A stretch of DNA of 64,000 nt from Paenibacillus herberti (GTDB taxonomy: Bacteria; Bacillota; Bacilli; Paenibacillales; Paenibacillaceae): positions 381,641 to 445,640 of the forward strand of contig NZ_NMUQ01000003.1 of the NCBI RefSeq assembly GCF_002233675.1, given 5' to 3'. This document shows, piece by piece, positions 41,194 to 51,084 of the stretch. A program made the position numbers and the translations under genes. Every line of letters starts with the position of its first letter. Position 1 is the stretch's first letter. The notes beneath the pieces were generated by a model. That model worked only from the letters and a program-made list of their open reading frames with translations, searched no databases and was not told where the DNA came from.

Positions 41194-43272
41194 ATGGTTC
41201 AATGGATTCGCAAAATTGTAGGCAAGGTACAGAGCCGATTCCACCATATGGGGTTGAGAGGAAAGATCCTGACGGGGGCTATCACCGCTACGGTGCTAAT
41301 TTTTTTGGCCGTGTCGTTCGTCATCTATCGCAACGCAGAAAAGTTGATTATCTCTAATTTGAACCAGGTGCTTTATTATGAGAAAAGGGAGCTTGCCACC
41401 AGTGTGGCTTCACTATTGAAACCCGCGGAAGATAGTGTCGAGCTGATCAGTAGAAATGTGTTCATTCGCAATTATATCCAAAGTGTAGAAACTCCTGAAG
41501 CGGCTGAGGTCACGCCCGGTTACAGTGAAATGGTAGATACGCTTGCTTTGATCCATGAGAACAATCCCGATCTTCTCCGTGTATATATAGGCTTGGACAA
41601 CGTGAACCGGCTGCTCAGTCATGATGAGATTGAGTTACCATCCGGTTATGACACGAAGCAGCGTCCTTGGTATGTGAACACAATAAAAAATGATGGCATG
41701 ACCATCAGCGATCCTTATGTGGATTCAAGTACGGGCTTGCTTGTCGTCACGGTCAGCACCCCGATTAAAAATAAGGCCGGGAAAACCCTTGGAGTCGCAC
41801 TTGTCGATATTGCCATCGACCGGATTGAAAAGCTGTTAGGATCGTTCAACTACCAGGGCAGCGGATATGCTGTCTTGACTGATCGCTCGGGCTTGATCAT
41901 CTACCATCCTAATGACGATTACAGGATGAAGAAGAAAGTTACCGAACTCGGCGGAGGCTGGAATAGGATTGCTAAAAGTATGTCGCAAGGCGAGTCAGGT
42001 GTCCTAAAGTCGGATCTCGATGGCAAGCTGCAATACGCCTCCTACGACGAAGTGTTGAACGGGCAGTGGGCAATTGGGCTTGTCGTTCCGGCGTCCGTTG
42101 CGGAGCAGGAGCTTCGCAGCTTCGAGCTTATTTTCGTGAGTTCCATTGTTGCATTCATCTTGCTGCTCTCAGCCATTCTGTACTTTATTACCGAGGCGTT
42201 ACTGAAGCCGTTCCCTGTGCTGACCGCGGCCTTCCAGAAGGCAATGGAGGGGGATTTGACCGCCCGAGTAGACATCAAGGCAACTGGAGAGATGGTCATC
42301 CTGATAAAAGGGTTCAATGAACTCATTGCCTCTCAGCAGCGACTGATCGGGGACATTACCGATAGCTCGCACAGCATCTCGGAAGCAATCGACCAAACGG
42401 AACGAAACGCAGCCGGGCTGGACGAGAGTATCGGCGACGTCTCGGCGACAACCGAACAGCTTTCGGCAGGTCTTGAGCAGACCGCCGCTTCGATGGAGGA
42501 GATGAACGCCTCTACGATTGAGATTGAAACCGCCGTAGAAAGCATGGCACGCAAAGCCCAGGAGGGCGCGGAGTCTGTCGTGCGAATCAACGGCCGAGCT
42601 TTGCAATTGAAGGAAGAGGCGCTTCAATCTCGTGAAGAAGCGGAACATATGTATGGAGCGGCCGGTGAGCGGCTGCGCGGGGCAATTGAACAATCGGAAG
42701 CCATCCGCCAGATCGACCAGTTGGCTAAATCTATTTTGGAAATTGCGGCTCAGACCAATCTGTTGTCGCTCAATGCTTCGATTGAAGCGGCGCGCGCCGG
42801 TGATGCAGGACGGGGCTTTGCGGTTGTTGCAGGGGAGATTCGCAAGCTAGCGGAGCATTCGCGCCAATCCGTGTCGGAGATTCAGCAGGTGACAGCAAGC
42901 GTAAGCTCGGCGGTGAAAGAGTTGGTGTCTGCGTCTGAGAATATATTGACCTTTATGGAGCAAAAGGTGCTGCCGGATTACGAAGACATGCTGCAAACCG
43001 GAGTACGTTACAGCGAGGATGCCAGAGATGTTGAAGAGCTGGTCACCGATTTCAGCGCGACATCACAGCAACTGCTGGCTTCAATTCAGAATATGCTGAA
43101 TGCCATCAGCGAAACGACGATTGCGACCTCGGAAGGAGCAGAGGGAGCAGAAAACATCGCCGACAAGTCCGAAGGGATGAGCGACCGCTCAAACGGCATC
43201 GTTGCGCAGATGTATGAGATCAAGGCGAGCACCGCCAATCTGGTGGAAAAGGTTTCGCATTTCAAGGTATAG
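41194..43272 (+). CDS. Methyl-accepting chemotaxis protein with dCache sensor
   Basis: 692 residues. TM1 lies at about 24-43 ([20 protein letters not shown]); the periplasm-side dCache domain spans about 50-300 with [20 protein letters not shown] and [14 protein letters not shown]2 lies at about 310-335; then HAMP, and the MCP coiled coil with hairpin tip [20 protein letters not shown] and [20 protein letters not shown]. dCache receptors usually bind amino acids, carboxylates or amines outside the cell. ATG 41194 with GGAGGGG seven bases before is chosen over 41161. There is no CheR/CheB-docking pentapeptide. Ligand unknown; the peptide transporter that follows is separated by 600 bases. Confidence 0.9.
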   Translation: MVQWIRKIVGKVQSRFHHMGLRGKILTGAITATVLIFLAVSFVIYRNAEKLIISNLNQVLYYEKRELATSVASLLKPAEDSVELISRNVFIRNYIQSVETPEAAEVTPGYSEMVDTLALIHENNPDLLRVYIGLDNVNRLLSHDEIELPSGYDTKQRPWYVNTIKNDGMTISDPYVDSSTGLLVVTVSTPIKNKAGKTLGVALVDIAIDRIEKLLGSFNYQGSGYAVLTDRSGLIIYHPNDDYRMKKKVTELGGGWNRIAKSMSQGESGVLKSDLDGKLQYASYDEVLNGQWAIGLVVPASVAEQELRSFELIFVSSIVAFILLLSAILYFITEALLKPFPVLTAAFQKAMEGDLTARVDIKATGEMVILIKGFNELIASQQRLIGDITDSSHSISEAIDQTERNAAGLDESIGDVSATTEQLSAGLEQTAASMEEMNASTIEIETAVESMARKAQEGAESVVRINGRALQLKEEALQSREEAEHMYGAAGERLRGAIEQSEAIRQIDQLAKSILEIAAQTNLLSLNASIEAARAGDAGRGFAVVAGEIRKLAEHSRQSVSEIQQVTASVSSAVKELVSASENILTFMEQKVLPDYEDMLQTGVRYSEDARDVEELVTDFSATSQQLLASIQNMLNAISETTIATSEGAEGAENIADKSEGMSDRSNGIVAQMYEIKASTANLVEKVSHFKV

Positions 43273-43332
43273 GTAGCTAGACAACAAGGTTCTAGGAACC
43301 CGGAAGCGCAGCTAGTCCATTCAAGTACAAGC

Positions 43333-43366
43333 TAACGGTTCTGAGAGAGCTTATTCCCTCACAAAC
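43333..43366 (+). repeat. Dispersed repeat copy
   Basis: TAACGGTTCTGAGAGAGC then TTATTCCCTCACAAAC. It is the same family as the copies at 26428-26460 and 57025-57208, sharing TAACG-x-x-CTGAGA-x-x-x-TTATT. Confidence 0.5.
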
Positions 43367-43403
43367 ACAAGGTAGCTTGATCCATTTTGGTTTGGCATAA
43401 ATA

Positions 43404-43442
43404 GCAGGGCTCGCCGAGTTTCTCAGCGGGTCCTGCGTTTTT
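43404..43442 (+). terminator. Probable terminator after the chemoreceptor gene
   Basis: GCAGGGCTCGCCGAG pairs imperfectly with TCTCAGCGGGTCCTGC, followed by GTTTTTTAG. Confidence 0.65.
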
Positions 43443-43879
43443 TAGTTTCTACACTCAAAAAAACAATTCATTTTGAAGCATTTTTTAATTTTTTTATCCC
43501 ACATTACAGGGTTAAATCCAGAAACATGTATGAAAATGATTTTGAAAGCGTTTTATCAATGTCATATTACCTACATTATCTCGGCTGAATTTGATCCTTA
43601 AGTCCCTTGAATTGCTATAATTTTACACATTAAAAGCGAATCTCAACTTAATATATGAATAAATATAAACTATTTCTAATATTTATTTAATATTTACGAA
43701 AACCATATTTTCGGTTTACAATCAGTGTTAATAAACCTTACTTATCTACTGATATACATTCAGTTGACGGAACATTTCGACTTTTAATCTAGAAAGCTGA
43801 TTTTTACCACAAAAAGTAATCCCGTTAACGCGTTTTAATAATAATGCGTCAATGAACTAAAGTGAAAAGGGGCGCGTAT
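43443..43879. other. AT-rich leader region of the peptide transporter operon
   Basis: About 440 strongly AT-rich bases without an ORF. TTGACG at 43763 and TTTACA near 43714 are possible -35 elements but neither has a convincing -10 at 17 bases. Such a long AT-rich leader would suit CodY or AbrB-type control, which cannot be shown here. Confidence 0.4.
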
Positions 43880-44869
43880 ATGGGTTCCAACTTGCTTGAG
43901 ATTCACAACCTGCACACCCATTTTGTAACGGAGCGTGGAGTAATTCCAGCCGTGGACGGGGTGGATCTGATCATCCGCAAGGGAGAAATCGTCGGCGTGG
44001 TCGGAGAGTCTGGCTGCGGCAAGAGCGTCACCTCTCTCTCGGTCATGCGGCTTCTGCCACAGCCACCTGGCAAATATGCCGGCGGGGAGATTCGTTTCAA
44101 GGGCGAGGAGCTAATCAAAGCTCGTGAAAAAAGGATGAAGCAGATTCGCGGCAATGAAATATCAATGATTTTCCAGGAGCCAATGACCTCGCTCAATCCG
44201 TTGCTCACGATTGGGGAACAGATTATCGAGACGCTGCGGGTACATATGCCAATCGGCAAGAAGGACGCGACCAACCGCGCCATAGAAATGCTCAAAAAGG
44301 TCGGTATCGCACGCGCCGAAAGCATCGTTCGTTCCTATCCGCATCAGCTGTCCGGCGGAATGCGTCAGCGGGTCATGATCGCTATCGCGCTTTGCTGCGA
44401 GCCCGAGTTACTCATCGCTGATGAGCCGACGACTGCTCTGGACGTGACAATTCAGGCGCAGATTCTTGATTTGATGAAAAAGCTGAATCGCGATATGGGG
44501 ACGGCCATCATGATGATTACCCATGACCTCGGCGTTGTCGCTGAGATATGTGAAAGGGTTGTTGTCATGTATGCCGGCAAGGTGGTCGAGGAAGGCGCAG
44601 TGCGTGATATTTTCGCGAATCCCCGCCATCCCTATACGCAAGGGCTAATTCGCTCGATCCCTAAAATGGACGAGGAGCAGAGCAGGCTCTACTCCATCCC
44701 AGGTCAGGTGCCGAAACCCGGCTCGATTACCGAGGGCTGCCGATTTGCCCCCCGTTGCGAGCATGTGATGGACATTTGCAAAAGTAAGCTTCCTGAGCTG
44801 ATTTCGGGGGCGAATCCGGCGCATCGGTCGCGCTGCTGGCTGAACACAACGCAGGAGGTGGCGAATTGA
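43880..44869 (+). CDS. Peptide ABC transporter ATP-binding protein (OppD/DppD type)
   Basis: 329 residues: Walker A GESGCGKSVTSLSVMRLL, signature LSGGMRQRVMIAIAL, Walker B LLIADEPTTALDVT, and the C-terminal oligopeptide-transporter extension with GCRFAPRCEHVMDIC, whose cysteines bind an iron-sulfur cluster in DppD-type ATPases. It pairs with the next ATPase and energises uptake through the two permeases at 47682 and 48698. ATG 43880 is preferred to GTG 43862 because AAAAGGGG lies upstream of it. It overlaps the next gene by four bases. Confidence 0.9.
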   Translation: MGSNLLEIHNLHTHFVTERGVIPAVDGVDLIIRKGEIVGVVGESGCGKSVTSLSVMRLLPQPPGKYAGGEIRFKGEELIKAREKRMKQIRGNEISMIFQEPMTSLNPLLTIGEQIIETLRVHMPIGKKDATNRAIEMLKKVGIARAESIVRSYPHQLSGGMRQRVMIAIALCCEPELLIADEPTTALDVTIQAQILDLMKKLNRDMGTAIMMITHDLGVVAEICERVVVMYAGKVVEEGAVRDIFANPRHPYTQGLIRSIPKMDEEQSRLYSIPGQVPKPGSITEGCRFAPRCEHVMDICKSKLPELISGANPAHRSRCWLNTTQEVAN

Positions 44870-45858
44870 GCGCATCAATCCTGCAAGACAAACAAGAAAC
44901 ACTGCTTGAAGTGGAGGAGTTATGCACGTACTTCCCTATCCGCAGTGGCGTCATGCAGCGTGAGTCGGGGCAGGTAAAGGCGGTGGACGGCGTCAGCTTC
45001 CAGGTCCGCCGTGGGGAGTCATTCGGCATTGTAGGGGAGAGCGGCTGCGGCAAGTCAACAACCGGCCGCTCGCTGTTACGGCTGATCGAGCCGACTGCTG
45101 GCAAGGTCCGCTTCGACGGAAAGGATATTACCGGCATGGAGAGCGGCAGCCTCAGAACGCTGCGGCGAGACATGCAGATGATTTTCCAAGATCCGTTCGC
45201 TTCGCTCAACCCGCGCCATCGGATCTCCAAAATTCTGGAGGAACCGCTCATCGTGCACGGCATAGGTAAAGCGGCCCAGCGCCGAGAGCGAGTCGCCAAA
45301 GTTTTGGAAACGGTTGGGCTGAGCGCGTGGCAGCTGGAACGTTATCCTCATCAGTTCTCTGGCGGCCAAAGGCAGCGGATCGCGATTGCCCGTGCACTGA
45401 TGCTTGAGCCCAAGCTGATCGTGGCGGACGAGCCCGTCTCTGCGCTAGACGTATCCATTCAGTCGCAGATTCTGAACCTTATGCAGGATCTGCGTGAGCA
45501 GATGGGGCTGACCTATGTGTTCATCGCGCATGATCTGAGTGTGGTGAAGCATTTCTGCGAGCGTGTGGCGGTCATGTATTTGGGCCGGATTGTGGAGCTG
45601 GGAGACAAGCGCTCCCTGTACGGGCAACCAAAACACCCCTACACGCAAGCGCTACTGTCCTCGGTGCCGAGTCCGAACCCGGGCGCCGTTTCGGAGCGGA
45701 TCATTTTACAAGGCGAGGTGCCGAGTCCGGCGAATGCTCCCGCAGGTTGTGTGTTTCATACGCGCTGTCCCCAGGCGATGGACATTTGTCGGCAGGAACG
45801 TCCTGTGCTGAAGTCGGTATCGCAAGGCCATCAGACGGCTTGTCATCTCTACTCCTAG
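44866..45858 (+). CDS. Peptide ABC transporter ATP-binding protein (OppF/DppF type)
   Basis: 330 residues beginning at TTG with AGGAGG upstream, overlapping the previous stop. Walker A GESGCGKSTTGRSLLRL, signature FSGGQRQRIAIARAL, Walker B LIVADEPVSALDVS and the C-terminal CVFHTRCPQAMDIC. It is the second half of the heterodimeric motor. The gene order (two ATPases, binding protein, two permeases) is common for Paenibacillus dipeptide or nickel-type systems; the substrate cannot be assigned. Confidence 0.9.
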   Translation: MSASILQDKQETLLEVEELCTYFPIRSGVMQRESGQVKAVDGVSFQVRRGESFGIVGESGCGKSTTGRSLLRLIEPTAGKVRFDGKDITGMESGSLRTLRRDMQMIFQDPFASLNPRHRISKILEEPLIVHGIGKAAQRRERVAKVLETVGLSAWQLERYPHQFSGGQRQRIAIARALMLEPKLIVADEPVSALDVSIQSQILNLMQDLREQMGLTYVFIAHDLSVVKHFCERVAVMYLGRIVELGDKRSLYGQPKHPYTQALLSSVPSPNPGAVSERIILQGEVPSPANAPAGCVFHTRCPQAMDICRQERPVLKSVSQGHQTACHLYS

Positions 45859-45932
45859 AGCTGATTGCGGAGTGGGATTGCAGCAATATAGCTTTTTAAA
45901 TTTAGGGTTGTTATTAAGGGGAGGTAAAGAAA

Positions 45933-47597
45933 TTGAGGAAATGGCAATCTGGAGCAGCGCTGCTGCTCGCTTCCGTACTCGTCTTCACCGGCTGTAGCGG
46001 CAATAATTCGCCTGCTGCCAACAAGGGCACGCCGGCTCCAAGCAAAGCCCCGTCTACTAGCCCGGCTCCGTCCACGGGTGGAGCAGGTTCCCAAGACACG
46101 CTGATCGTGGCGCGCGGTGGCGATGCCGCCTCGCTTGATCCAGCTATCGTAACCGATGGCGAGTCCATCAAAGTTACGGAGCAGATTTTCGAAGGATTAC
46201 TGACTTACAAAGCGGACTCCACGGAGATCCAGCCGGCTCTCGCCGAGAGCTATGAGGTATCCGAGGATGGCTTGACCTACACGTTCAAGCTGCGTCAAGG
46301 CGTCAAGTTCCATGACGGCACCGACTTCAACGCCGATGCAGTCGTATTCAACTTTAACCGCTGGTTTGATCCAGCGGGCCCGTACAAGTTTGAGGGAGAC
46401 TCCTTCGACTACTACGATTCGATGTTCGGTCCGGATGGCTCCCGCGTCATCAAGGAGGTCAAAGCTGTTGATCCTGCAACGGTGCAGATCGTGCTGAACA
46501 AGCGCCAAGCGCCGTTTTTACAGAACATCGCCATGCCATCCTTCGGTATCGCCTCGCCTAAAGCGATTGAGGAGAAAAAGGACAAGTTCAAGAGCGAGCC
46601 GGTCGGCACAGGTCCTTTCACCTTCAAAGAATGGAAGCGTAACGAGTCCATTACGATCGAGAAAAACCCTAATTATTGGAAACAGGGACTGCCCAAGCTG
46701 AACCGCGTTATTATTACCGTCATTCCGGAGAACACGGCGCGCTTCACAGCGTTGCAGAATGGCGAGATCGATTTGATGGAAGGCGTGAATCCAGACGATC
46801 TGGCCGCGCTGGAGAGCAATGCCGAGCTGCAGAAGATTGTTCGTCCTTCCTTCAACATCGGTTATGTTGGCTTCAACGTGAAAAAGAAACCGTTTGATGA
46901 TCCAAAGGTGCGCGTCGCACTGAGCCACGCTGTCAATAAAGCAGGCATCATTCAAGCATTCTATGGAGGCTTGGCCGAGCCAGCCATCAATCCGATGCCG
47001 CCAAGCACGCTTGGTTACAACAAGGACGTACAAGATTATCCGTACGATCTAGAAAAAGCGAAAAAACTGCTGGCCGATGCCGGTTACCCGAACGGTCTGC
47101 CAGAAGAGATGGTTTTTTATGCGATGCCGGTAGCTCGTCCGTATATGCCTGACGGTAAAAAAGTTGCCGAAGCGATTCAGGCTGACTTTGCCAAAATCGG
47201 CGTGAAGACGAAGATTGAATCGCCGGAATGGGCGACCTATCTCAGCGATCTGAAAACAGGAGAGAAGGAAGATCTGTTCATGATCGGCTGGACGGGCGAC
47301 AACGGAGACCCTGATAACTTCCTGTTCACACTGCTGCATAAGGACGCAATCGGCAGCAATAACTACGCCCAGTATTCCAATGAAGAAGTGAACAAGCTGC
47401 TCAGTCAGGGACAATCCGAGACGGATCCAGCTAAGCGCGAGGAGCTGTACAAACAAGCTCAAGTACTAATCAAGGCGGATGCACCGTGGATTCCGCTCGT
47501 TCACTCCACGCCGCTGCTCGCAGGCAAGGCCAATATCAAAGGTTATGTGCTTTCCCCGACGGGATCGGAACCGTATAGCGAAGTTTATTTTGAGTAG
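45933..47597 (+). CDS. Family 5 extracellular solute-binding lipoprotein (peptide type)
   Basis: 554 residues starting at TTG (AAGGGGAGG upstream). Signal peptide with lipobox VFTGC, a Pro/Ala/Ser linker, then the SBP_bac_5 fold: LIVARGGDAASLDPAIVTDG, LTYTFKLRQGVKFHDGTDFN, GTGPFTFKEWKRNESITIEK and the C-terminal VLSPTGSEPYSEVYF. Such proteins capture di- or oligopeptides, or nickel chelates, outside the membrane and deliver them to the permeases that follow. 75 bases after the second ATPase gene. Confidence 0.9.
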   Translation: MRKWQSGAALLLASVLVFTGCSGNNSPAANKGTPAPSKAPSTSPAPSTGGAGSQDTLIVARGGDAASLDPAIVTDGESIKVTEQIFEGLLTYKADSTEIQPALAESYEVSEDGLTYTFKLRQGVKFHDGTDFNADAVVFNFNRWFDPAGPYKFEGDSFDYYDSMFGPDGSRVIKEVKAVDPATVQIVLNKRQAPFLQNIAMPSFGIASPKAIEEKKDKFKSEPVGTGPFTFKEWKRNESITIEKNPNYWKQGLPKLNRVIITVIPENTARFTALQNGEIDLMEGVNPDDLAALESNAELQKIVRPSFNIGYVGFNVKKKPFDDPKVRVALSHAVNKAGIIQAFYGGLAEPAINPMPPSTLGYNKDVQDYPYDLEKAKKLLADAGYPNGLPEEMVFYAMPVARPYMPDGKKVAEAIQADFAKIGVKTKIESPEWATYLSDLKTGEKEDLFMIGWTGDNGDPDNFLFTLLHKDAIGSNNYAQYSNEEVNKLLSQGQSETDPAKREELYKQAQVLIKADAPWIPLVHSTPLLAGKANIKGYVLSPTGSEPYSEVYFE

Positions 47598-47681
47598 CAG
47601 CCTCAGAAGCTCGGAAGACGTCAGGATCATTCCTGCCGTCTTCTCTTCTTGAAGCGATGCTGACCGCAAGGAGCGACCAAC

Positions 47682-48686
47682 ATGCTGAACTATACGATAC
47701 GCCGCCTGCTGATGCTAATTCCGGTGCTGTTGGGCATGACGCTGATCGTGTTCTCCATCATCCATGCTATTCCCGGCGATCCGGCAGATGTCATTCTGGG
47801 GGAGAAGGCGAGCAATGAATCCAAGCAAGCACTTCGTGAGCAGCTCAAGCTGGACCAGCCGCTTTATGTACAATACGGTGACTATCTCGCCAAGCTGCTG
47901 ACCGGGGATTTGGGCAATTCCATCCGTACCCGGGAATCGATTGCAGAGGAAATTGTTCCCTATCTCGCCGCTACGCTTGAGCTAACCGCCTTTAGCATGA
48001 TCTTTGCTGTTGTCGTCGGTGTGAATGCCGGCATTTTCAGCGCCTGGAAGCAGAATTCCTGGTTCGACTACACAAGCATGCTGATCGCGCTCATCGGAGT
48101 GTCGATGCCGATCTTCTGGCTTGGGTTAATGGAGCAGTGGTTGTTCGCGCTTGAGCTCAAATGGCTGCCCTCGATCGGTCGAATGAACCCGCGCGATCCG
48201 GTGGATTCTGTCACAGGCTTGTATCTGATTGATACGCTGCTGGCTGGACGCTGGGATCAATTCTGGACGGTGCTGAAACATCTCATTTTGCCGAGTATCG
48301 CTCTGGGTACGATTCCAATGGCAATCATTGCGCGGATGACGCGTTCCAGCATGCTCGACGTACTTCGCTCGGACTATATTCGTACGGCCAAGGCCAAAGG
48401 TATTTCGCAGTTAGGCGTCATTTACAAACATGCGTTGCGGAATGCTTTCATCCCTGTGTTGACCGTCATTGGCCTGCAATTCGGCCTGCTGCTTGGCGGC
48501 GCGGTGCTGACAGAGACGATTTTCGCTTGGCCTGGCATCGGAAGATACATATTCGACGCTATCAGCGCGCGTGACTATCCAGTCATTCAATCCGGCATTC
48601 TGATCATTGCGTTAATATTCGTTCTTATCAATCTGCTGGTTGATCTGCTGTACGCCGCGGTCGATCCGAGAATCAGCTACAAGTAG
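47682..48686 (+). CDS. Peptide ABC transporter permease (DppB/OppB type)
   Basis: 334 residues with six membrane segments; N-terminus MLNYTIRRLLMLIPVLLGMT. The DppB family end GILIIALIFVLINLLVDLLY and the EAA loop DYIRTAKAKGISQLGVIYKH, which contacts the ATPases, are present. CGCAAGGAGCG precedes ATG. Forms the pore with the next permease. Confidence 0.9.
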   Translation: MLNYTIRRLLMLIPVLLGMTLIVFSIIHAIPGDPADVILGEKASNESKQALREQLKLDQPLYVQYGDYLAKLLTGDLGNSIRTRESIAEEIVPYLAATLELTAFSMIFAVVVGVNAGIFSAWKQNSWFDYTSMLIALIGVSMPIFWLGLMEQWLFALELKWLPSIGRMNPRDPVDSVTGLYLIDTLLAGRWDQFWTVLKHLILPSIALGTIPMAIIARMTRSSMLDVLRSDYIRTAKAKGISQLGVIYKHALRNAFIPVLTVIGLQFGLLLGGAVLTETIFAWPGIGRYIFDAISARDYPVIQSGILIIALIFVLINLLVDLLYAAVDPRISYK

Positions 48687-48697
48687 GAGGGGTACCC

Positions 48698-49591
48698 GTG
48701 TCTCAACCGGCTGTCCAAATGTCTGTTCCGCCACCATCGCATGCCGAGGTATCTTCTCCATGGAGCGACGCCTGGCGCGGCTTCCGTCGAAATCGCCTGG
48801 CAATGATTGGGCTTGGTATTATCGTGTTTTTCATCCTGATTGCCGCATGCGCTCCGTGGCTCGCTCCGTTCGATTACAAGGAACAGGATCTGATGGATCG
48901 GCTGAAAGCACCAAACGGCGAGCATTGGTTCGGAACCGATGATCTTGGTCGAGATATTTTCTCCAGGATCGTGTATGGTACTCGCATCTCATTGTGGGTT
49001 GGATTCAGCTCTGTGCTCGGTTCCATTGCTGTCGGTACGCTGCTGGGTATTGTGGCCGGTTACTACGGTAAGTGGGTTGATACGATCATCTCGCGTCTGT
49101 TCGATATTCTGCTCGCGTTTCCGGGTGTTCTGCTGGCAATCGCCATCGTAGCTGCTCTCGGGCCATCGCTGCAAAATGCACTGATCGCAATCGCGATCGT
49201 CAATGTGCCGGTGTTCGGTCGGCTCGTCCGGGCCAAGGTGCTCAGCCTGCGGGAGGAGGAGTACATCACAGCCGCGCGCTCGCTCGGCATGAAGAATTCC
49301 CGCATCCTGCTGCATCACATCCTGCCGAACTGTCTCGGACCTATTATCGTGCAGGGTACTCTCGGCATTGCCACGGCTATTATTGAAGCAGCGGCACTCG
49401 GCTTCTTGGGCCTCGGTGCCTTGCCGCCGGAGCCGGAATGGGGCAAAATGCTATCCGACTCACGTCAGTTCATTCAGAAGGCGCCGTGGACGGTGCTGTT
49501 CCCCGGCCTGTCGATTATGCTGACCGTACTCGGCTTCAACCTGATGGGCGACGGACTGCGCGATGTGCTTGATCCGCGGATGAAAAGCTAG
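48698..49591 (+). CDS. Peptide ABC transporter permease (DppC/OppC type)
   Basis: 297 residues starting at GTG, with AGGAGGGG upstream. It has an N-terminal cytoplasmic tail of about 35 residues, six membrane segments and the EAA loop EEEYITAARSLGMKNSRILL. The FGTDDLGRDIFSRIVYGTRI motif is typical of OppC/DppC. It ends the operon; a terminator follows within 40 bases. Confidence 0.9.
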   Translation: MSQPAVQMSVPPPSHAEVSSPWSDAWRGFRRNRLAMIGLGIIVFFILIAACAPWLAPFDYKEQDLMDRLKAPNGEHWFGTDDLGRDIFSRIVYGTRISLWVGFSSVLGSIAVGTLLGIVAGYYGKWVDTIISRLFDILLAFPGVLLAIAIVAALGPSLQNALIAIAIVNVPVFGRLVRAKVLSLREEEYITAARSLGMKNSRILLHHILPNCLGPIIVQGTLGIATAIIEAAALGFLGLGALPPEPEWGKMLSDSRQFIQKAPWTVLFPGLSIMLTVLGFNLMGDGLRDVLDPRMKS

Positions 49592-49629
49592 CTAACTGAA
49601 AGGCCAGTCCTAAGCCTGCCCTTGAAGAG

Positions 49630-49661
49630 AAGAAGCGCCGACAGCGATGTCGGCGCTTCTT
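49630..49661 (+). terminator. Terminator of the peptide transporter operon
   Basis: AAGAAGCGCCGAC pairs perfectly with GTCGGCGCTTCTT around AGCGAT. The T-run is short (TTCTTCG). Confidence 0.75.
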
Positions 49662-49780
49662 CGTGAATTGAGAAACTCTCGTCATGTTTCAAGACGGCAG
49701 GGTTTCTCTTAGTATTTGAGTCTGCTCGGCTGGAACGGCAGAGCAGCTTCTTGAAAGCGGGGTGGCTACTGAAGATGAAG

Positions 49781-50464
49781 TCAGCCGGCCTGCTGTATAG
49801 GGCTGTCTTTAGGCAGCTTCAGTAGTCGGATAGCTGCCTCGCCGGCAATCAATAGGAAAGCAATGTTCGTATACAGAGCGAGCGTATAACCAAGCGCGTA
49901 ATCCAACCCGAGCCCGGAATAAAAGAACGTGGTGAACATATGCAGAGTCAAATTATTGAAGCAAAAAGCATAACTCCGGATCATGCCGCGTTTATGATCG
50001 GAGAACCGGCGCTGCCTTGCGCTGCGGATTGCGAGCACTGTAATCGCCGGCCACAGGATGCTCAGCAGATTGAACGGTACGCTTGTCCATTTGCCGCCAG
50101 TAGCATATGGGGCCATGTAGCCGGAGGTCAGGCAGATGATGAACACACTGGCAAAATAAATATAGCCGTTCCAGCGATGAACTTTTCCTGCGCGTCCGGA
50201 GCGGCGGCTGCGGGGAGAGAAACCAAGCAGGCCGCATAGCGTTGCCAGGCAAGCGGCAGTGATATGAACGTACAGCACGGCGAGCCACACTGGCTCGCTG
50301 TTCGGCTGGGCGGAATCCGGCTTTCGACTCAAGAAACTGGCGGCTTGCGGATCAAGCACGTAATTTTTATAGAGCGCGTAAGCGACGATGGCTGTAGCTG
50401 CGACGCCAAGCAAGCGCAAGGTAAGTTTGGAGGACATTGATGAAGCGCACACGCCTTTCTTCAC
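49781..50464 (-). CDS. DUF2306 integral membrane protein
   Basis: 227 residues with seven hydrophobic segments. The DUF2306 features are visible: a histidine in the second helix (VLYVHITAACLATLCGLLGF), RAGKVHRWNGYIYFASVFII and the DHKRGMIRSYAFCFNNLTLH stretch with conserved histidines. The conserved membrane histidines suggest haem or quinone chemistry, but no function is established. The true start may be the Met at SSKLTLRLLG. Monocistronic. Confidence 0.75.
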   Translation of the reverse strand: MKKGVCASSMSSKLTLRLLGVAATAIVAYALYKNYVLDPQAASFLSRKPDSAQPNSEPVWLAVLYVHITAACLATLCGLLGFSPRSRRSGRAGKVHRWNGYIYFASVFIICLTSGYMAPYATGGKWTSVPFNLLSILWPAITVLAIRSARQRRFSDHKRGMIRSYAFCFNNLTLHMFTTFFYSGLGLDYALGYTLALYTNIAFLLIAGEAAIRLLKLPKDSPIQQAG

Positions 50465-50629
50465 TTAATGCAACGTCTGTCATTGTACCATCCTGTTGGC
50501 CGAAAGGCTCGGGCTTCTAATTTGAACTAGCCTATTGAGCCCTATTCAGCTTTGAAGCTCTATGATAGACTACTTACTAATATGGAATACTTTAGAAAAT
50601 GATAGAGATGAAAGGAAGGCGTCGATAGG

Positions 50630-50899
50630 ATGAAGCTTCGTCTTATTATCGAGTCTATGGCGGCCGGTTTGCTGTTGTGGCTCATCTTCAGCGTGCTCGG
50701 CGGTATGCTGCTGACTATTCTGAGCGTCCCTGAAATCACAGAAGGATATACGGGATCGGTGAACGTGGAGAGTCGGGTTGAGTTTGGCCGGAAACCCGGA
50801 TGGTGGATGAATGTCCTACAGTGGGTGGCTGCGAGCGCGATCTATCTACTGTTCCGGCTTGGGATTCGGGCCGTATGGTCGCGCAGACGCGGGGCTTGA
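50630..50899 (+). CDS. Small two-helix membrane protein, unknown function
   Basis: 89 residues: IIESMAAGLLLWLIFSVLGG and VLQWVAASAIYLLFRLGIRA are membrane segments flanking a loop of about 30 residues (EITEGYTGSVNVESRVEFGR). An AAAGGAAGG ribosome site precedes ATG. No family recognised. Confidence 0.6.
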   Translation: MKLRLIIESMAAGLLLWLIFSVLGGMLLTILSVPEITEGYTGSVNVESRVEFGRKPGWWMNVLQWVAASAIYLLFRLGIRAVWSRRRGA

Positions 50900-51022
50900 G
50901 AATTAGCGATAAGTGAGAGCTTAAGCTAGTCGAATACTGGGATGGGGTTGCAGACAATGCGGGCCCATCTTTTTTTGCTGCGAGTGGCCGTTTCCCCTCT
51001 GTTCAGGTGAAGAAAGCTGAAG

Positions 51023-51057
51023 TATACTGGATGTAATCAACTCAACTTGTCTGACAA
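51023..51057 (+). promoter_or_regulatory. lut promoter with FadR-family operator palindrome
   Basis: TATACT at 51023-51028 is a plausible -10. TTGTCTGACAA at 51047-51057 is a perfect palindrome matching TNGTNNNACNA, the operator pattern of FadR-type GntR regulators, and lies just after the inferred start, where a bound LutR-like repressor would block transcription. Confidence 0.5.
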
Positions 51058-51084
51058 CCTGATAAATTATAAAGAGGTGCATTC

